In this document: positions 8,119-17,507 of the stretch, one piece after another
Numbering within the stretch: the first letter of the stretch is position 1
How the letters are laid out: every line of letters begins with the position of its first letter
Assembly (NCBI RefSeq): GCF_018343695.1
Contig: NZ_JAGYPJ010000001.1
Location: 2,839,992 to 2,903,991, forward strand
Direction: 5' to 3'
Origin: Lederbergia citrisecunda
GTDB lineage: Bacteria > Bacillota > Bacilli > Bacillales > Bacillaceae_C
Length of the DNA: 64,000 bases
Position numbers and translations under genes: made by a program
The notes under the pieces: generated by a model
Told to the model about the DNA's origin: nothing
Databases searched by the model: none
The model's input: only the letters and a program-made list of their open reading frames with translations

Positions 8119-9177
8119 CTATCCCCTTCTTTCCATACGTCTTTTTACTAAAATGGCTGCAAAAGCAGGTGCTCCAATTAAGGCCGTGATGACTCCGATT
8201 GGGAGTTCTGCTGGTTGAATGATCGTCCTTGCTACTAAATCTGCCAAAATAAGAAATCCTGCCCCAACTAACATCGATAATGGCAGCAAATGCTTGTGAT
8301 CTGGTCCCGAAAGCATCCGTACGAAATGTGGAATGACGAGTCCAACAAAGCCGATTGTTCCTGAAACCGCTACAGCCGCACCAGTAAGCAGAGAGCCCGC
8401 TAATAAAATTGCTAACTTTCTTCTCTCTACATTTACTCCTAGATGCTTTGCACGATCTTCACCAAATGACATCGCATTAAGTTCTCGGACATTCATCATG
8501 AGGATCAATCCACCAACGATAAAGAAAGGGAGAATGATACGGACATAACTCCAGCCGCGCATAGACACGCTACCGAGCAGCCAGCCAATAATTTGTCTTA
8601 ATTCTTCTCCAGAAAGTGCAATCATTAATGACAGAACCGACCCAAGAAATGAGCTAAAGATGATTCCGGTTAAAATAATCGTCTCCACTTTCATAGAAGG
8701 CTCTATCGTTCTTGCAAAAAATAATACAAGGAAAATAGTGATGAAGGATGCCACTATACTTATGAGCGGCAGAGTAAATAGTCCAGCGAATGGCAGTGAT
8801 ATTTGAAAAAACAACACTACAACTGCACCGACAGAAGCTCCAGATGAGACACCTAGTGTATAGGGATCGGCGAGTGGATTTCGCAGTAGTCCTTGGAAAG
8901 CCGCTCCTGCAACCGCAAGAGAAGCTCCCACTAGACCTGCCAATATAACGCGAGGAAGGCGGATATTCATGACAATGTTTGCCATAAGATCCGCCTCATT
9001 ATTTTGATGTAAATGGAAAATTTCTTTCATTAAAATAGATGCAATTTCACTAAAAGGCACGTGTACAGCGCCGATGGCGATTCCTAGAAAAATCGCCATT
9101 AGTAAAAATGCGCACGCACTCACGTATGAAACTAATTTTTTATTTCCCGAAAACGTCCGGGTAAATGGCTTTTGCAA
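8119..9177 (-). CDS. btuC: Vitamin B12 ABC transporter permease
   Basis: A 352-residue polytopic membrane protein of the FecCD/BtuC family with about ten membrane segments. Typical motifs are RLPRVILAGLVGASLAVAG, GLLRNPLADPYTLGVSSGA and GTIGFVGLVIPHFVRML. It forms the transmembrane channel with BtuD and receives cobalamin from BtuF. Its start lies inside the 3' end of btuF (38-bp overlap), so translation is probably coupled. The sequence alone would also fit a siderophore permease; the cobalamin riboswitch decides the substrate call. Confidence 0.9.
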   Translation of the reverse strand: MQKPFTRTFSGNKKLVSYVSACAFLLMAIFLGIAIGAVHVPFSEIASILMKEIFHLHQNNEADLMANIVMNIRLPRVILAGLVGASLAVAGAAFQGLLRNPLADPYTLGVSSGASVGAVVVLFFQISLPFAGLFTLPLISIVASFITIFLVLFFARTIEPSMKVETIILTGIIFSSFLGSVLSLMIALSGEELRQIIGWLLGSVSMRGWSYVRIILPFFIVGGLILMMNVRELNAMSFGEDRAKHLGVNVERRKLAILLAGSLLTGAAVAVSGTIGFVGLVIPHFVRMLSGPDHKHLLPLSMLVGAGFLILADLVARTIIQPAELPIGVITALIGAPAFAAILVKRRMERRG

Positions 9178-10132
9178 GCTCCTCTACTCCTTCAACAATC
9201 CGCGGACCTGAACGACTTACGAGGTCCTCATTCACTAAATAAACTTGGTTTTCTTTTACGGCTGTTATATCTTTCCAAGCTGTTCGTTCTTTTATCTGAT
9301 CCACAGCATTATCAACAAAACCAACGGTCGTAATAATGGTATCAGGATTCATCTGGACTACTGCTTCTTCATTAATCGGAACCCAGCCTTCCTGGTCACT
9401 CACGGCATTTTTGGCATGGATTACTTCAAGCATTTCATTCATAAATGTATTTTTTCCAGTTGTGTAAATATCTGGAGCTGGCGATACTTCAACAAATACC
9501 GTTTTTTGGTCTTCTTCTGAAATCGTAGCTGCTTGCTTTTGAATGTCATCTAATTTCGATTTCATATCTTGGATCAGTTTTTCAGCTTCAGCTGTTTTTC
9601 CAGTTGCTTTTCCGACCATTTCAATAGACGAATACACAGCGTCAAAACTTTGAGCATCATTCACAACAAGGACTGTTACACCGCTATCTTTTAGCTGCTT
9701 AAGACCAGCTTCCCACATATTGGCAGTTGATCCGTGTGCTAGAACTAGATCTGGGTTTAGAGAGAGTATTTTTTCTACATTTAATTCCATGCCTGCTACT
9801 TTCTCTTTCGAAGCTGCCTCTTCTGGATAATTATCAAGTTCGGATACTCCGACTACAGCATCCCCCTCGCCTAAAGCATAGACGATCTCTGTATTACTTG
9901 GAATAAGTGAAATAATTTTTTCAGGTTTTTTCTCAATCACAACATCTGTATCACTTGCATCTTTTATCGTAACTGGGAATACTTCCTCTGTTTGATTTGT
10001 ATTTTCGTCCGCCTGTTCCGAAACAGGTTGTTTGTTGCTATCTTCATTTTTATTATTAGCTTCATTTCCGCATGCTGCTAAAAGGCCGAATAAAAGTAAA
10101 AATGCAGCAACTAAACCAAATAACTTTTTCAT
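9140..10132 (-). CDS. btuF: Vitamin B12-binding lipoprotein
   Basis: A substrate-binding lipoprotein of the helical-backbone class. The signal peptide covers residues 1-20 and the lipobox LLAAC puts the lipidated cysteine at 21. A polar Asn/Glu-rich linker to about 50 precedes the binding fold (PEKIISLIPSNTEIVYALG, then LNPDLVLAHGS). The length of 330 residues is usual. It captures cobalamin outside the membrane and delivers it to BtuC. It is the first gene of the operon, about 110 bases after the riboswitch terminator. Confidence 0.9.
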   Translation of the reverse strand: MKKLFGLVAAFLLLFGLLAACGNEANNKNEDSNKQPVSEQADENTNQTEEVFPVTIKDASDTDVVIEKKPEKIISLIPSNTEIVYALGEGDAVVGVSELDNYPEEAASKEKVAGMELNVEKILSLNPDLVLAHGSTANMWEAGLKQLKDSGVTVLVVNDAQSFDAVYSSIEMVGKATGKTAEAEKLIQDMKSKLDDIQKQAATISEEDQKTVFVEVSPAPDIYTTGKNTFMNEMLEVIHAKNAVSDQEGWVPINEEAVVQMNPDTIITTVGFVDNAVDQIKERTAWKDITAVKENQVYLVNEDLVSRSGPRIVEGVEELAKAIYPDVFGK

Positions 10133-10243
10133 TTTTTACGTTCCCCCTGAAAGTTTTTTCTAAAGCTGTTTAGAGAAGTTCAAGCTCCCTGCCCGTAGAC
10201 GAATATGAATCCGTACTTTTGCTACTTCCGCTAGACACAAATA

Positions 10244-10275
10244 AAATAAAAAACATCCCCAAAATATGGAGATGT
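10244..10275 (-). terminator. Cobalamin riboswitch terminator
   Basis: On the minus strand an 8-bp stem (ACATCTCC with GGGGATGT, one G-U pair) is followed by a long T-rich tract (TTTTTTATTTTATTT). It lies between the cobalamin aptamer and btuF, which indicates control by premature termination. Confidence 0.85.
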
Positions 10276-10299
10276 GCGCCAACGAAAAATAAACTTGCT

Positions 10300-10495
10300 T
10301 CTTCTCCACCTCCCTATCCTCGTAGGTTTATTGGTGCAATGGTATCGGCAGGTCTCCTGGCTTATGGTCATCACTTACTGCCCCTTCCCATGCCTATGGC
10401 ACAGTGGTTCATACAGCAAGCTCCCAATTACAGTGGCGGGACCGCGTTGGAATTTAACCAACTTCCCTTTTCAGCTTCCCTATCAAAGAAGCACC
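10300..10495 (-). ncRNA. Cobalamin (B12) riboswitch
   Basis: Read on the minus strand the conserved blocks occur in order: AAGGGAAGTTGG (near 10469-10458), GCGGTCCCGCCACTGTAA (around 10431-10448) and the B12-box segment AGCCAGGAGACCTGCC (10362-10347). These define the AdoCbl riboswitch class. It controls btuF-btuC-btuD. Short open frames read on the plus strand here are artefacts. The remainder of 10133-10628 holds only the terminator and the cls upstream region. Confidence 0.95.
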
Positions 10496-10628
10496 GATAT
10501 CCGAGCTATGTAATTATTTATTGATTCCCATTAATTATACATCTTTTTTTCTGATCCTACATCTTTTTTATGGGCTTCTGGTCATAATAATTAAGTATAC
10601 TATTTATTTTATAGCTGGAGGTTTGAAA

Positions 10629-11831
10629 ATGGGATGGTTCATAGGCATCTTACTCGCTATATTCTTGTTCGCTGTATGGTGCTACGCCGATTTTCACCTC
10701 GGTTATTATCTGCATAAAAAACAATGGAAAAAACGCTCGTATCCATGTAGAAAAGGTCATCTTCAATTAATTACGAACGGACCGGAATTATTTGAAACAT
10801 ACTTTCAAGACTTAAAAGACGCTAAGTCGAGCATTCATATATTATTTTACATCGTAAAAAATGATCCTTTTAGCCAGACCTTTTGGGATGTATTAATGGA
10901 TAAGGCGAGGGAAGGTGTAAAAGTTCAATTACTCCTCGACTGGTTAGGCAGCCGCCATGTTCGGAAAAAATGGATTAAAACAGCTCGTAGTTGTGGAATT
11001 GACATTGCTTTTTGTCATACACCACGTTGGCCGTTTCTTATTTTTACTCTACAACAAAGAAATCATAGAAAAATCACCATTATTGATGATTGTATAGGCT
11101 ATTTAGGCGGATACAATATTGGCAAAGAATATATCGACTTGGATCCGAAGCTATCACCTTGGCGCGATTATCATATGCGTATGAGTGGCGAAGGAATTTC
11201 AGATTTACAGGATGAATTCATGGTGGACTGGGTGAGAGCTACGAAAATGTCAGAACCAGAGTATGAGAGTAAAAAAGTTATTAATGAAGATTGGCAAATG
11301 CTCCATCGCTTTTACCCATCAGAAGGAATTGCTGTGGAATATCATCTTCTTAAACTGATTGATGGTGCAAAAAAATCTATTATGATTGGGACTCCATATT
11401 TCATACCAACCGAAGCGATTATGAAATCAATCGAAACTGCATTAAAAAGAGGCGTTTCTATAACCGTTTTAGTACCGGATACGGCTGATCACCCGATCGT
11501 AAAGGAAGCATCTTTTCCTTATTTGCGTAGGCTGCTTTCCGGTGGTGGACAAGCCTACCAGTTCGAAAAAGGTTTTTTCCACGCTAAAGTGATGATTGTA
11601 GACGGAGACATTTGTGATATTGGTACTGCCAACTTTGATCGTAGAAGCATGTTATTGAACCATGAAATTAATTGCTATATCTATGATAAAACATTCATAA
11701 CTGAGGTTGAACATGCTCTATATGACGATATTAGCCATTCACACAAAATGTCGTTGGAAAAACTGAATAACTTAAGCTTCGGTGTGCGGTTGAAGGAATG
11801 GATTGGGTGGGCCATTAAAGGGTTATTGTAA
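10629..11831 (+). CDS. cls: Cardiolipin synthase-type phospholipase D family protein
   Basis: A 400-residue protein with an N-terminal membrane segment (residues 1-20) and two phospholipase D HKD motifs: HRKITIIDD at about 146 and HAKVMIVDGD at about 315. It condenses phosphatidylglycerol to cardiolipin in the membrane. It matches B. subtilis YwjE in size and position before argS. The frame is open further upstream, but the ATG at 10629 has an ideal ribosome site (GGAGG, 7-base spacing), so the earlier start is rejected. It stands alone on the plus strand. Confidence 0.9.
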   Translation: MGWFIGILLAIFLFAVWCYADFHLGYYLHKKQWKKRSYPCRKGHLQLITNGPELFETYFQDLKDAKSSIHILFYIVKNDPFSQTFWDVLMDKAREGVKVQLLLDWLGSRHVRKKWIKTARSCGIDIAFCHTPRWPFLIFTLQQRNHRKITIIDDCIGYLGGYNIGKEYIDLDPKLSPWRDYHMRMSGEGISDLQDEFMVDWVRATKMSEPEYESKKVINEDWQMLHRFYPSEGIAVEYHLLKLIDGAKKSIMIGTPYFIPTEAIMKSIETALKRGVSITVLVPDTADHPIVKEASFPYLRRLLSGGGQAYQFEKGFFHAKVMIVDGDICDIGTANFDRRSMLLNHEINCYIYDKTFITEVEHALYDDISHSHKMSLEKLNNLSFGVRLKEWIGWAIKGLL

Positions 11832-11837
11832 TAGGTA

Positions 11838-11925
11838 AAGTGTAAGCGCCTTGCTCTTTGACGTACAAGCCCGCAGTATGCGGGTCCTTCTATGTAGGAA
11901 ATGCGTTTTTTAGTCGAGGTATCTC
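11838..11925 (+). repeat. Type-1 intergenic repeat, 5' fragment
   Basis: The segment beginning GCGCCTTGCTCTTTGACGTA, with an inner CCCGCAGTATGCGGG hairpin, aligns to the first 90 bases of the fuller copies at 27291 and 34750. It lies right after cls and the 3' part is missing. Confidence 0.7.
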
Positions 11926-11945
11926 TGTTATTCTTTTTCTTAAGC

Positions 11946-11979
11946 AAAAGGCGTCTCCTATTAATAAGAGACGCCTTTT
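11946..11979. terminator. Bidirectional terminator between cls and argS
   Basis: AAAAGGCGTCTC and GAGACGCCTTTT pair perfectly over 12 bp around a 10-base loop. T-runs on either strand allow it to end both convergent transcripts. Confidence 0.88.
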
Positions 11980-11984
11980 CCCAC

Positions 11985-13655
11985 TTACATTTTTTCCGGT
12001 GCTGAAACACCAACTAATGCTAGTGCATTCTTCAACGTAATTTGCACGGATTTTATTAAGGCCAACCGAGCTTTCGTTTCTTCTGGGTTTTCTTCATTTA
12101 ATACTTTCTCCGCATTGTAAAAGCTATGGAAGAAGGAAGCTAACTCAAAAATATAATGGGTGATTCGATGCGGAATTCGTTTTTCTGCTGCATCCGCAAT
12201 GATTTGCGGAAATTCACCGAGTTTTTTCAACAAATCAATCGACTTTTCGCTCGTCAATACGGAAAGATTTGTATTGCTCTCAACCAAAAATCCTTTTTCT
12301 TCTGCCGAACGAAGGATACTCCAAATTCGAGCATGGGCGTATTGAGCGTAGTACACAGGGTTTTCGTTCGATTCGGAAACCGCCAAATCCAAGTCAAAGT
12401 CCATATGAGTATCTGAACTTCTCATTGCAAAGAAATAACGTACAGCATCAAGTCCAACCTCTTCAATCAATTCGCGCATTGTAACTGCCTTCCCAGTCCT
12501 CTTGCTCATCTTCATTTTCTCGCCATCTTTATATAGATGAACGAGCTGGATGATTTCAACTTCAAGACGATTACGTTCGTAACCTAGTGCCTCGATTGCT
12601 GCTTTCATACGCGGAATATAACCGTGGTGATCTGCGCCCCAAATGTTAATAAGCTTATCAAAACCACGATCTAGTTTATCTAAATGATACGCAATGTCAG
12701 GTGTTAAGTATGTGTACGTTCCATCATTTTTAATGAGGACGCGGTCTTTGTCGTCGCCAAACTCAGTTGATCTAAACCAAGTAGCTCCGTCCAACTCGTA
12801 AATATGACCCCTTTCACGAAGTTGGTCTAAAGCCGGCTGAATCTTGTTATTTTCGTATAAAGAAGTTTCCGAATACCAAACATTAAAATAGACTCTAAAA
12901 TTTTCCAAATCCTTCTTTAATTTTTCCATTTCGTATGCTAATCCATATTTACGGAAAAAATTAAAGCGTGTTTTTTCATCTACATTGACGTATTTATCCC
13001 CAAATTCTTCGGCAAGTTTTTCCCCAATGCCAATGATATCCTGACCGTGATACCCATCTTCTGGCATTTCTTTTTCAAGTCCAAGTGCTTGAAAATAGCG
13101 AGCTTCAACAGATAATGCCAAGTTATGGATCTGGTTTCCTGCATCATTAATGTAATATTCGCGTGATACATCGTATCCTGCTTTATCTAAAATATTGCAA
13201 AGTGAATCCCCAACTGCTGCTCCACGAGCATGTCCAAGATGAAGGTCTCCAGTAGGATTCGCAGAAACGAACTCAATTTGAACTTTTTCACCTTTTCCAG
13301 CATTTGAACGGCCGTACTCTTCTCCTTGCTCGAGAATTGTACGGATAATATCCGTTAAATAGCTGTTATCCATATAAAAATTAATAAATCCGGGACCTGC
13401 AATTTCAATTTTTTCAATCGAAGCCTTTGTCTGGTCAACGTTAGCTTGAATTTGTTCAGCTATCACCCGAGGCGCTTTTTTCGCAATACGAGCAAGCTGC
13501 ATCGCCATATTTGTAGAATAATCTCCATGTGCTTTGTCCTTTGGTGTTTCGAGGATGACTTCGGGAAGCTGCTCTTCCGTTGCAAGTTCCGCTTTTAAAA
13601 CAGCTGCCTTAATTTCCTTCTTTAAATTTTCTTGAATTTGCTCCACAATGTTCAT
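11985..13655 (-). CDS. argS: Arginyl-tRNA synthetase
   Basis: A class I aminoacyl-tRNA synthetase of 556 residues that charges tRNA-Arg. It has the ArgRS N-terminal additional domain (1-100), the HIGH-type motif HLGHAR at 139-144 and the KMSK loop (KMSKRTG) near 380. The C-terminal DALR anticodon-binding domain includes [13 protein letters not shown]. Length and motifs are complete. Its ATG overlaps the last 4 bases of ywiB (ATGA type), so the two are co-translated, as in B. subtilis. Confidence 0.97.
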   Translation of the reverse strand: MNIVEQIQENLKKEIKAAVLKAELATEEQLPEVILETPKDKAHGDYSTNMAMQLARIAKKAPRVIAEQIQANVDQTKASIEKIEIAGPGFINFYMDNSYLTDIIRTILEQGEEYGRSNAGKGEKVQIEFVSANPTGDLHLGHARGAAVGDSLCNILDKAGYDVSREYYINDAGNQIHNLALSVEARYFQALGLEKEMPEDGYHGQDIIGIGEKLAEEFGDKYVNVDEKTRFNFFRKYGLAYEMEKLKKDLENFRVYFNVWYSETSLYENNKIQPALDQLRERGHIYELDGATWFRSTEFGDDKDRVLIKNDGTYTYLTPDIAYHLDKLDRGFDKLINIWGADHHGYIPRMKAAIEALGYERNRLEVEIIQLVHLYKDGEKMKMSKRTGKAVTMRELIEEVGLDAVRYFFAMRSSDTHMDFDLDLAVSESNENPVYYAQYAHARIWSILRSAEEKGFLVESNTNLSVLTSEKSIDLLKKLGEFPQIIADAAEKRIPHRITHYIFELASFFHSFYNAEKVLNEENPEETKARLALIKSVQITLKNALALVGVSAPEKM

Positions 13656-14071
13656 AACTTGTCCTCCTTATATTCAAGATCCATTTCGTAGTATCCAGCA
13701 AGTGTGCCTTGCATAGATAAATCGTAGGCTAGACTTAATTTACCTTCTTCATGACTTAGTTTTTTTGTATCTGTCATTAAAAAAATAGTTCCTAATGTGC
13801 TTTCATGTGTACCTTGCTTTTGCTCTGATAAGCTAAAGCTTAAACGCATTTTTATAAGACCACTTCGCATAATAACAGCTTCATCTTGCAAAATTTTAAC
13901 AACTGTATGGATTGTACCTTCTTCTTGAACTTCATCATATTTTAAATAAATCGTATTCCCCTTCTGATAACGAGTACCAAAAACGGTCAATTCATATGTC
14001 TCAATCTCATCATCGATCCTCACTCTTGTCGTGAGTTGGATTTTGACTGAGGTTTGTGTATCCACGGTCAA
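13652..14071 (-). CDS. ywiB: DUF1934 family protein YwiB
   Basis: A 139-residue beta-rich cytoplasmic protein of the DUF1934 family (calycin-like barrel), always found upstream of argS in Bacillus. No catalytic residues are evident. Its stop overlaps the argS start by 4 bases. The function is unknown; conservation with argS suggests only a housekeeping role. Confidence 0.88.
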   Translation of the reverse strand: MTVDTQTSVKIQLTTRVRIDDEIETYELTVFGTRYQKGNTIYLKYDEVQEEGTIHTVVKILQDEAVIMRSGLIKMRLSFSLSEQKQGTHESTLGTIFLMTDTKKLSHEEGKLSLAYDLSMQGTLAGYYEMDLEYKEDKL

Positions 14072-14234
14072 AAAACCACCTTTTATCTATAGTTAACCTT
14101 TATATTATAGGAAAATTTCATGCGGAAGTCTATTTTGCTTGTCGTGTTCTATTCATAAAATTTATTATTCCCTTTATTTATGATAGACAAATCGCTATAA
14201 TTGAAGCGACAAATTTCGATAGTAGGGGATTTTA

Positions 14235-15341
14235 ATGTTATTAGAAATGGCAATAAATTTTTGTGTTTTGTTTACATTTAGTGTGCTCTCTTACTGGCCT
14301 TTTCAAAATCGGGTTCGTTTTCATATTCCTTTTCCATCCTTGCATCCAATATTCATTGCGTTTTTTAGTGGAATTACAGGAATTGTATTAATGGGTACCT
14401 CCATTACGATTACAGATTCAATCATTATAGATGCTCGCATGGTTGTTATTGTGATATCTGGAATATTTGGTGGCCCAATTGCCCCCCTGATTAGCGGTTT
14501 AATTATTGGCGGAACACGTATTTTTATTACTGGAGTAACGACTACTTCTATTATTGCCGGTGCAGGGACTATCATTGGTGGATTAGTTATTTTTGTTTTT
14601 ACAATGAGAAAGCGAATGACATTTCGCAATGCACGGTTTTATTTTTATTATTTAGTAATTCAAACGGTAGTGTTACTGGCTTGTTTAATGGATTTTTCAT
14701 GGACAGCGGCTGTTCAAATCTTTTCTTTCATTATATTTTCACTTCTATCATTCTTTACTGTTCTGTTCATTTTGCGAGAGTTGGATATTCATTTTACTAA
14801 AGTAGGTTTGGCGGAAAAATTATCCGAGACTGACTTTTTAACAGGGCTTTATAATAATAGAATGTTTCAGAAAGTGACGGAATCTATTACTAAAAATGCA
14901 GATGAACCTTTTTCACTCCTTCTACTTGATATTGATCATTTTAAAAAGGTAAATGATACATTTGGGCACCCTATTGGTGACGAAGTGCTTCGTGAACTTG
15001 CATCGAGATTGCGACGTGAATCACATATTTATAATGGAATTGTTTCGAGAAATGGTGGAGAGGAATTTTCAGTGATTATTCCTCATGCTGAAAAAGAACT
15101 GGGAATGGAAGTGGCTGAAATCATACGTAAAGCAGTGGAAGATTTTCCGTTTGAAACATCTAATGGTTTAGAACTCCATATTACCATCTCAGTTGGAATA
15201 AGTACCTTCCCTAATAATGGCGATGAAATACAGAAACTTTTCAATCAATCTGATATTGCCTTGTATCATGCAAAAAATACTGGTCGAAACAAAGTGGTTC
15301 ATATTGAAGAAACAGAAAAAGCTAACCTTTTATCAGTTTAA
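14235..15341 (+). CDS. Membrane diguanylate cyclase (5TMR-LYT and GGDEF)
   Basis: The 368-residue protein has about six membrane segments in residues 1-185, with the 5TMR-LYT-type loops (GIFGGPIAPLISGLIIGG). A GGDEF domain covers about 200-362. The active-site motif is intact as GGEEF within SRNGGEEF, and metal/GTP-binding residues are present (LLLDIDHFKKVNDTFGH). It should make c-di-GMP from two GTP. The RxxD inhibitory site normally five residues upstream is absent (the stretch reads YNGIVSR), so product inhibition may be weak. The ribosome site is AGGGG with 6-base spacing. It is the only c-di-GMP enzyme in the window and could feed the riboswitch at 5.4 kb. Confidence 0.92.
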   Translation: MLLEMAINFCVLFTFSVLSYWPFQNRVRFHIPFPSLHPIFIAFFSGITGIVLMGTSITITDSIIIDARMVVIVISGIFGGPIAPLISGLIIGGTRIFITGVTTTSIIAGAGTIIGGLVIFVFTMRKRMTFRNARFYFYYLVIQTVVLLACLMDFSWTAAVQIFSFIIFSLLSFFTVLFILRELDIHFTKVGLAEKLSETDFLTGLYNNRMFQKVTESITKNADEPFSLLLLDIDHFKKVNDTFGHPIGDEVLRELASRLRRESHIYNGIVSRNGGEEFSVIIPHAEKELGMEVAEIIRKAVEDFPFETSNGLELHITISVGISTFPNNGDEIQKLFNQSDIALYHAKNTGRNKVVHIEETEKANLLSV

Positions 15342-15364
15342 CTGATGTAAGGTTAGCTTTTTTA
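15320..15364 (+). terminator. Terminator of the diguanylate cyclase gene
   Basis: AGCTAACCTT and AAGGTTAGCT pair around a loop that contains the stop codon, followed by TTTTTTAT. The final codons thus form part of the terminator stem. Confidence 0.82.
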
Positions 15365-15379
15365 TTCACGATCAGATCC

Positions 15380-16252
15380 TCAAGGGCACCATCCAAGCAT
15401 CATTTCTCTAATTAGTTTGCTCGCTGTATTAGCTGTTTGCTCTGAATGGTCGTAAATAGGAGCTACTTCTACGAGATCGCAGCCGACGACTTGAACATCG
15501 GAATTTGCAATTTCGTGAATGGAAGCTAATAGTTCTTTTGACGTAATTCCTCCCGCATCTACTGTGCCTGTCCCAGGAGCATGAGCTGGGTCTAGAACGT
15601 CAATATCGATTGTCACATAAACTGGACGGCCAGAAAGGGATGGTAGAACTTTTTTCAACGGCTCAAGTACTTCAAATTTTGCAATATGCATCCCGTTTTC
15701 TTTTGCCCATTCAAATTCTTCTTTCATGCCAGATCGGATTCCGAAAGAGTATATGTTTTTCGGGCCAATCAAATCTGCAGCTTTTCGAATTGGGGTAGAA
15801 TGGGAAAGGGGCTCTCCCTCGTACTCCGTACGAAGATCCGTATGGGCGTCCATATGAATGATGGCTAAATTAGGATATTTTTTATACATTGCTTTTATAA
15901 CTGGCCAAGAAACTAGGTGCTCTCCACCCATTCCTAGAGGGAATTTTCCTTCCTCTAATAACTTGTCAATATATTCTTCAATCATATCAAGACTTCTTTG
16001 TGCATTACCGAATGGAAGCGGAATGTCACCTGCATCAAAATATTTAACTTCAGACATTTCACGATCGAGATACGGACTGTATTCCTCAAGTCCAATCGAC
16101 ACTTTACGAATTTGCCCAGGACCAAAACGGGATCCAGGACGATAACTAACTGTCCAATCCATTGGCATTCCGTAAATAACAACTTGGCTCTCATCATAAT
16201 TCGGGTGACTACCGATAAACACATTCCCCGAATAAGCTTCATCAAAACGCAT
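15380..16252 (-). CDS. speB: Agmatinase
   Basis: Hydrolyses agmatine to putrescine and urea in polyamine synthesis. The 290-residue protein has all manganese-binding motifs of the ureohydrolase family: GMGGEHLVSW, HMDAHTDLR and DIDVLDPAHAPGTGT. It is close to B. subtilis SpeB throughout. The ATG at 16252 has GGAG 8 bases upstream; a TTG one codon earlier is less likely. It lies 35 bases after speE, and this gap and the speE end carry a GGGGACAGG-type repeat. SpeB and SpeE catalyse consecutive steps. Confidence 0.97.
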   Translation of the reverse strand: MRFDEAYSGNVFIGSHPNYDESQVVIYGMPMDWTVSYRPGSRFGPGQIRKVSIGLEEYSPYLDREMSEVKYFDAGDIPLPFGNAQRSLDMIEEYIDKLLEEGKFPLGMGGEHLVSWPVIKAMYKKYPNLAIIHMDAHTDLRTEYEGEPLSHSTPIRKAADLIGPKNIYSFGIRSGMKEEFEWAKENGMHIAKFEVLEPLKKVLPSLSGRPVYVTIDIDVLDPAHAPGTGTVDAGGITSKELLASIHEIANSDVQVVGCDLVEVAPIYDHSEQTANTASKLIREMMLGWCP

Positions 16253-16270
16253 CAATCATTCTCCTCATCT

Positions 16271-16327
16271 AACCTGTCCCTTTGGGGTCAGTCCCCATTT
16301 GACCTGTCCCCTTTGGACCCGTCCCCA
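16271..16327. repeat. GGGGACAGG-type intergenic repeat
   Basis: Three imperfect copies of GACCTGTCCC(C/T)TTTGG alternate with GTCCCC motifs. The same pattern, in a two-armed form, recurs at 62481-62525. It overlaps the last codons of speE. Confidence 0.75.
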
Positions 16328-17151
16328 ATAAGATCGGAAACGAATTTTGGAAGGACGAAGGCAGCTTTATGCAGGTCTTTTGTGTAGTAGTTTGTTTCAA
16401 TTGAATGGAAGCGGCTTTCTTCTACCGCAAGCGGGTCATAGCGCTTGGACCCTAATGTGAAGGTCCACATTCCACTTGGATAAGTTGGGATATTTGCAAT
16501 ATAGAGCTTTGTGATTGGGAAGATTTCCTTCACATCCTGCTGCACTTCGCGAATGAGGTCTGCTTTAAACCAAGGATTATCCGTTTGGGCTACAAAAATC
16601 CCATCTTCTTTTAAAGCCTTCGAAATTCCTGCGTAAAAACCTTTTGTAAATAAATTTACTGCAGGACCTACCGGCTCTGTCGAATCAACCATGATAACAT
16701 CATACTCGTTTTCGCTCTGAGCTATTTCCATAAATCCATCGCCAACTTTTACTTCGACACGCTCATTATCCAATTCATGTGCAATAGAAGACAAATATTT
16801 CTTTGAGTATTCTATCACTTTCCCATCAATATCAACAAGAACAGCTTTTTGAACACTAGGATGTTTCATTATTTCACGTATGACCCCGCCATCACCTCCA
16901 CCTACAACTAGAACACGCTCTGGATTTGGGTGTGTGAATAACGGCACATGGGCTACCATCTCATGATAAACAAATTCATCTTTTTCCGAAGTCATAACCA
17001 TTCCATCTAAAAGAAGCATATTGCCCCATTCTTCTGTTTCTACCATTTCAAGCAATTGAAAATCTGTCTGTTCCGTATGTAATGTACGCTTAACTTTCAT
17101 TGTGATGCCGTAATGATCAGTCTGCTTTTCTGTAAACCATAAACCTCCCAT
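16288..17151 (-). CDS. speE: Spermidine synthase
   Basis: Transfers an aminopropyl group from decarboxylated S-adenosylmethionine to putrescine. Key motifs are complete: [47 protein letters not shown] and [14 protein letters not shown]. The protein is 287 residues, about eleven longer than the usual form, which ends [11 protein letters not shown]. The extra tail ([12 protein letters not shown]) is encoded entirely by the intergenic repeat, so the native stop seems to have been displaced. The tail is hydrophilic and probably harmless. It is followed by speB. Confidence 0.96.
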   Translation of the reverse strand: MGGLWFTEKQTDHYGITMKVKRTLHTEQTDFQLLEMVETEEWGNMLLLDGMVMTSEKDEFVYHEMVAHVPLFTHPNPERVLVVGGGDGGVIREIMKHPSVQKAVLVDIDGKVIEYSKKYLSSIAHELDNERVEVKVGDGFMEIAQSENEYDVIMVDSTEPVGPAVNLFTKGFYAGISKALKEDGIFVAQTDNPWFKADLIREVQQDVKEIFPITKLYIANIPTYPSGMWTFTLGSKRYDPLAVEESRFHSIETNYYTKDLHKAAFVLPKFVSDLIGDGSKGDRSNGD

Positions 17152-17193
17152 TATTCAGCCATCCTTCCATGTGCTTGAGCACAAAATTTGTTA

Positions 17194-17352
17194 AGTCTAG
17201 ACAAGCAGCCATCGACTTGCAACTTCATGTCCATCTCTTTTGCGTAAGTCAACATCGATTCGTCCTATCAGACTTATCGTGTTTCCTTTATCTCGTCAGG
17301 GAATACGAAATCCATACGTCGATGAACAGGCGCTTCTGCTTTTCTATCTAGT
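17194..17352 (-). repeat. Type-1 intergenic repeat (minus orientation)
   Basis: On the minus strand it runs from AGAAAAGCAGAAGCGCCTG through ATCGACGTA, GATAAAGGAAACACGAT and GTTGACTTACG to AAGTCGATGGCTGCTTGTCTAGAC. This is the full type-1 pattern, though diverged. It occupies most of the 356-bp gap between the divergent speE and pbpG, so both promoters must lie at its edges. Confidence 0.75.
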
Positions 17353-17507
17353 TTTCCACTAACGTACATTTACAAACACAAAAATTATAGAAAAAACGAC
17401 CAGCAAAGTAAAGATTCCTTTAAAAAATTCCATGAAATATGAATAAAACAACCCTTTTTCTTTCATACTGATGATAAAAGATTGCTAGATTGAGGTGATG
17501 AAAAAGT

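Noticed and set aside
10219-10524. Two short plus-strand open frames
   Set aside because: They lie within the cobalamin riboswitch and terminator on the other strand and have no ribosome site.
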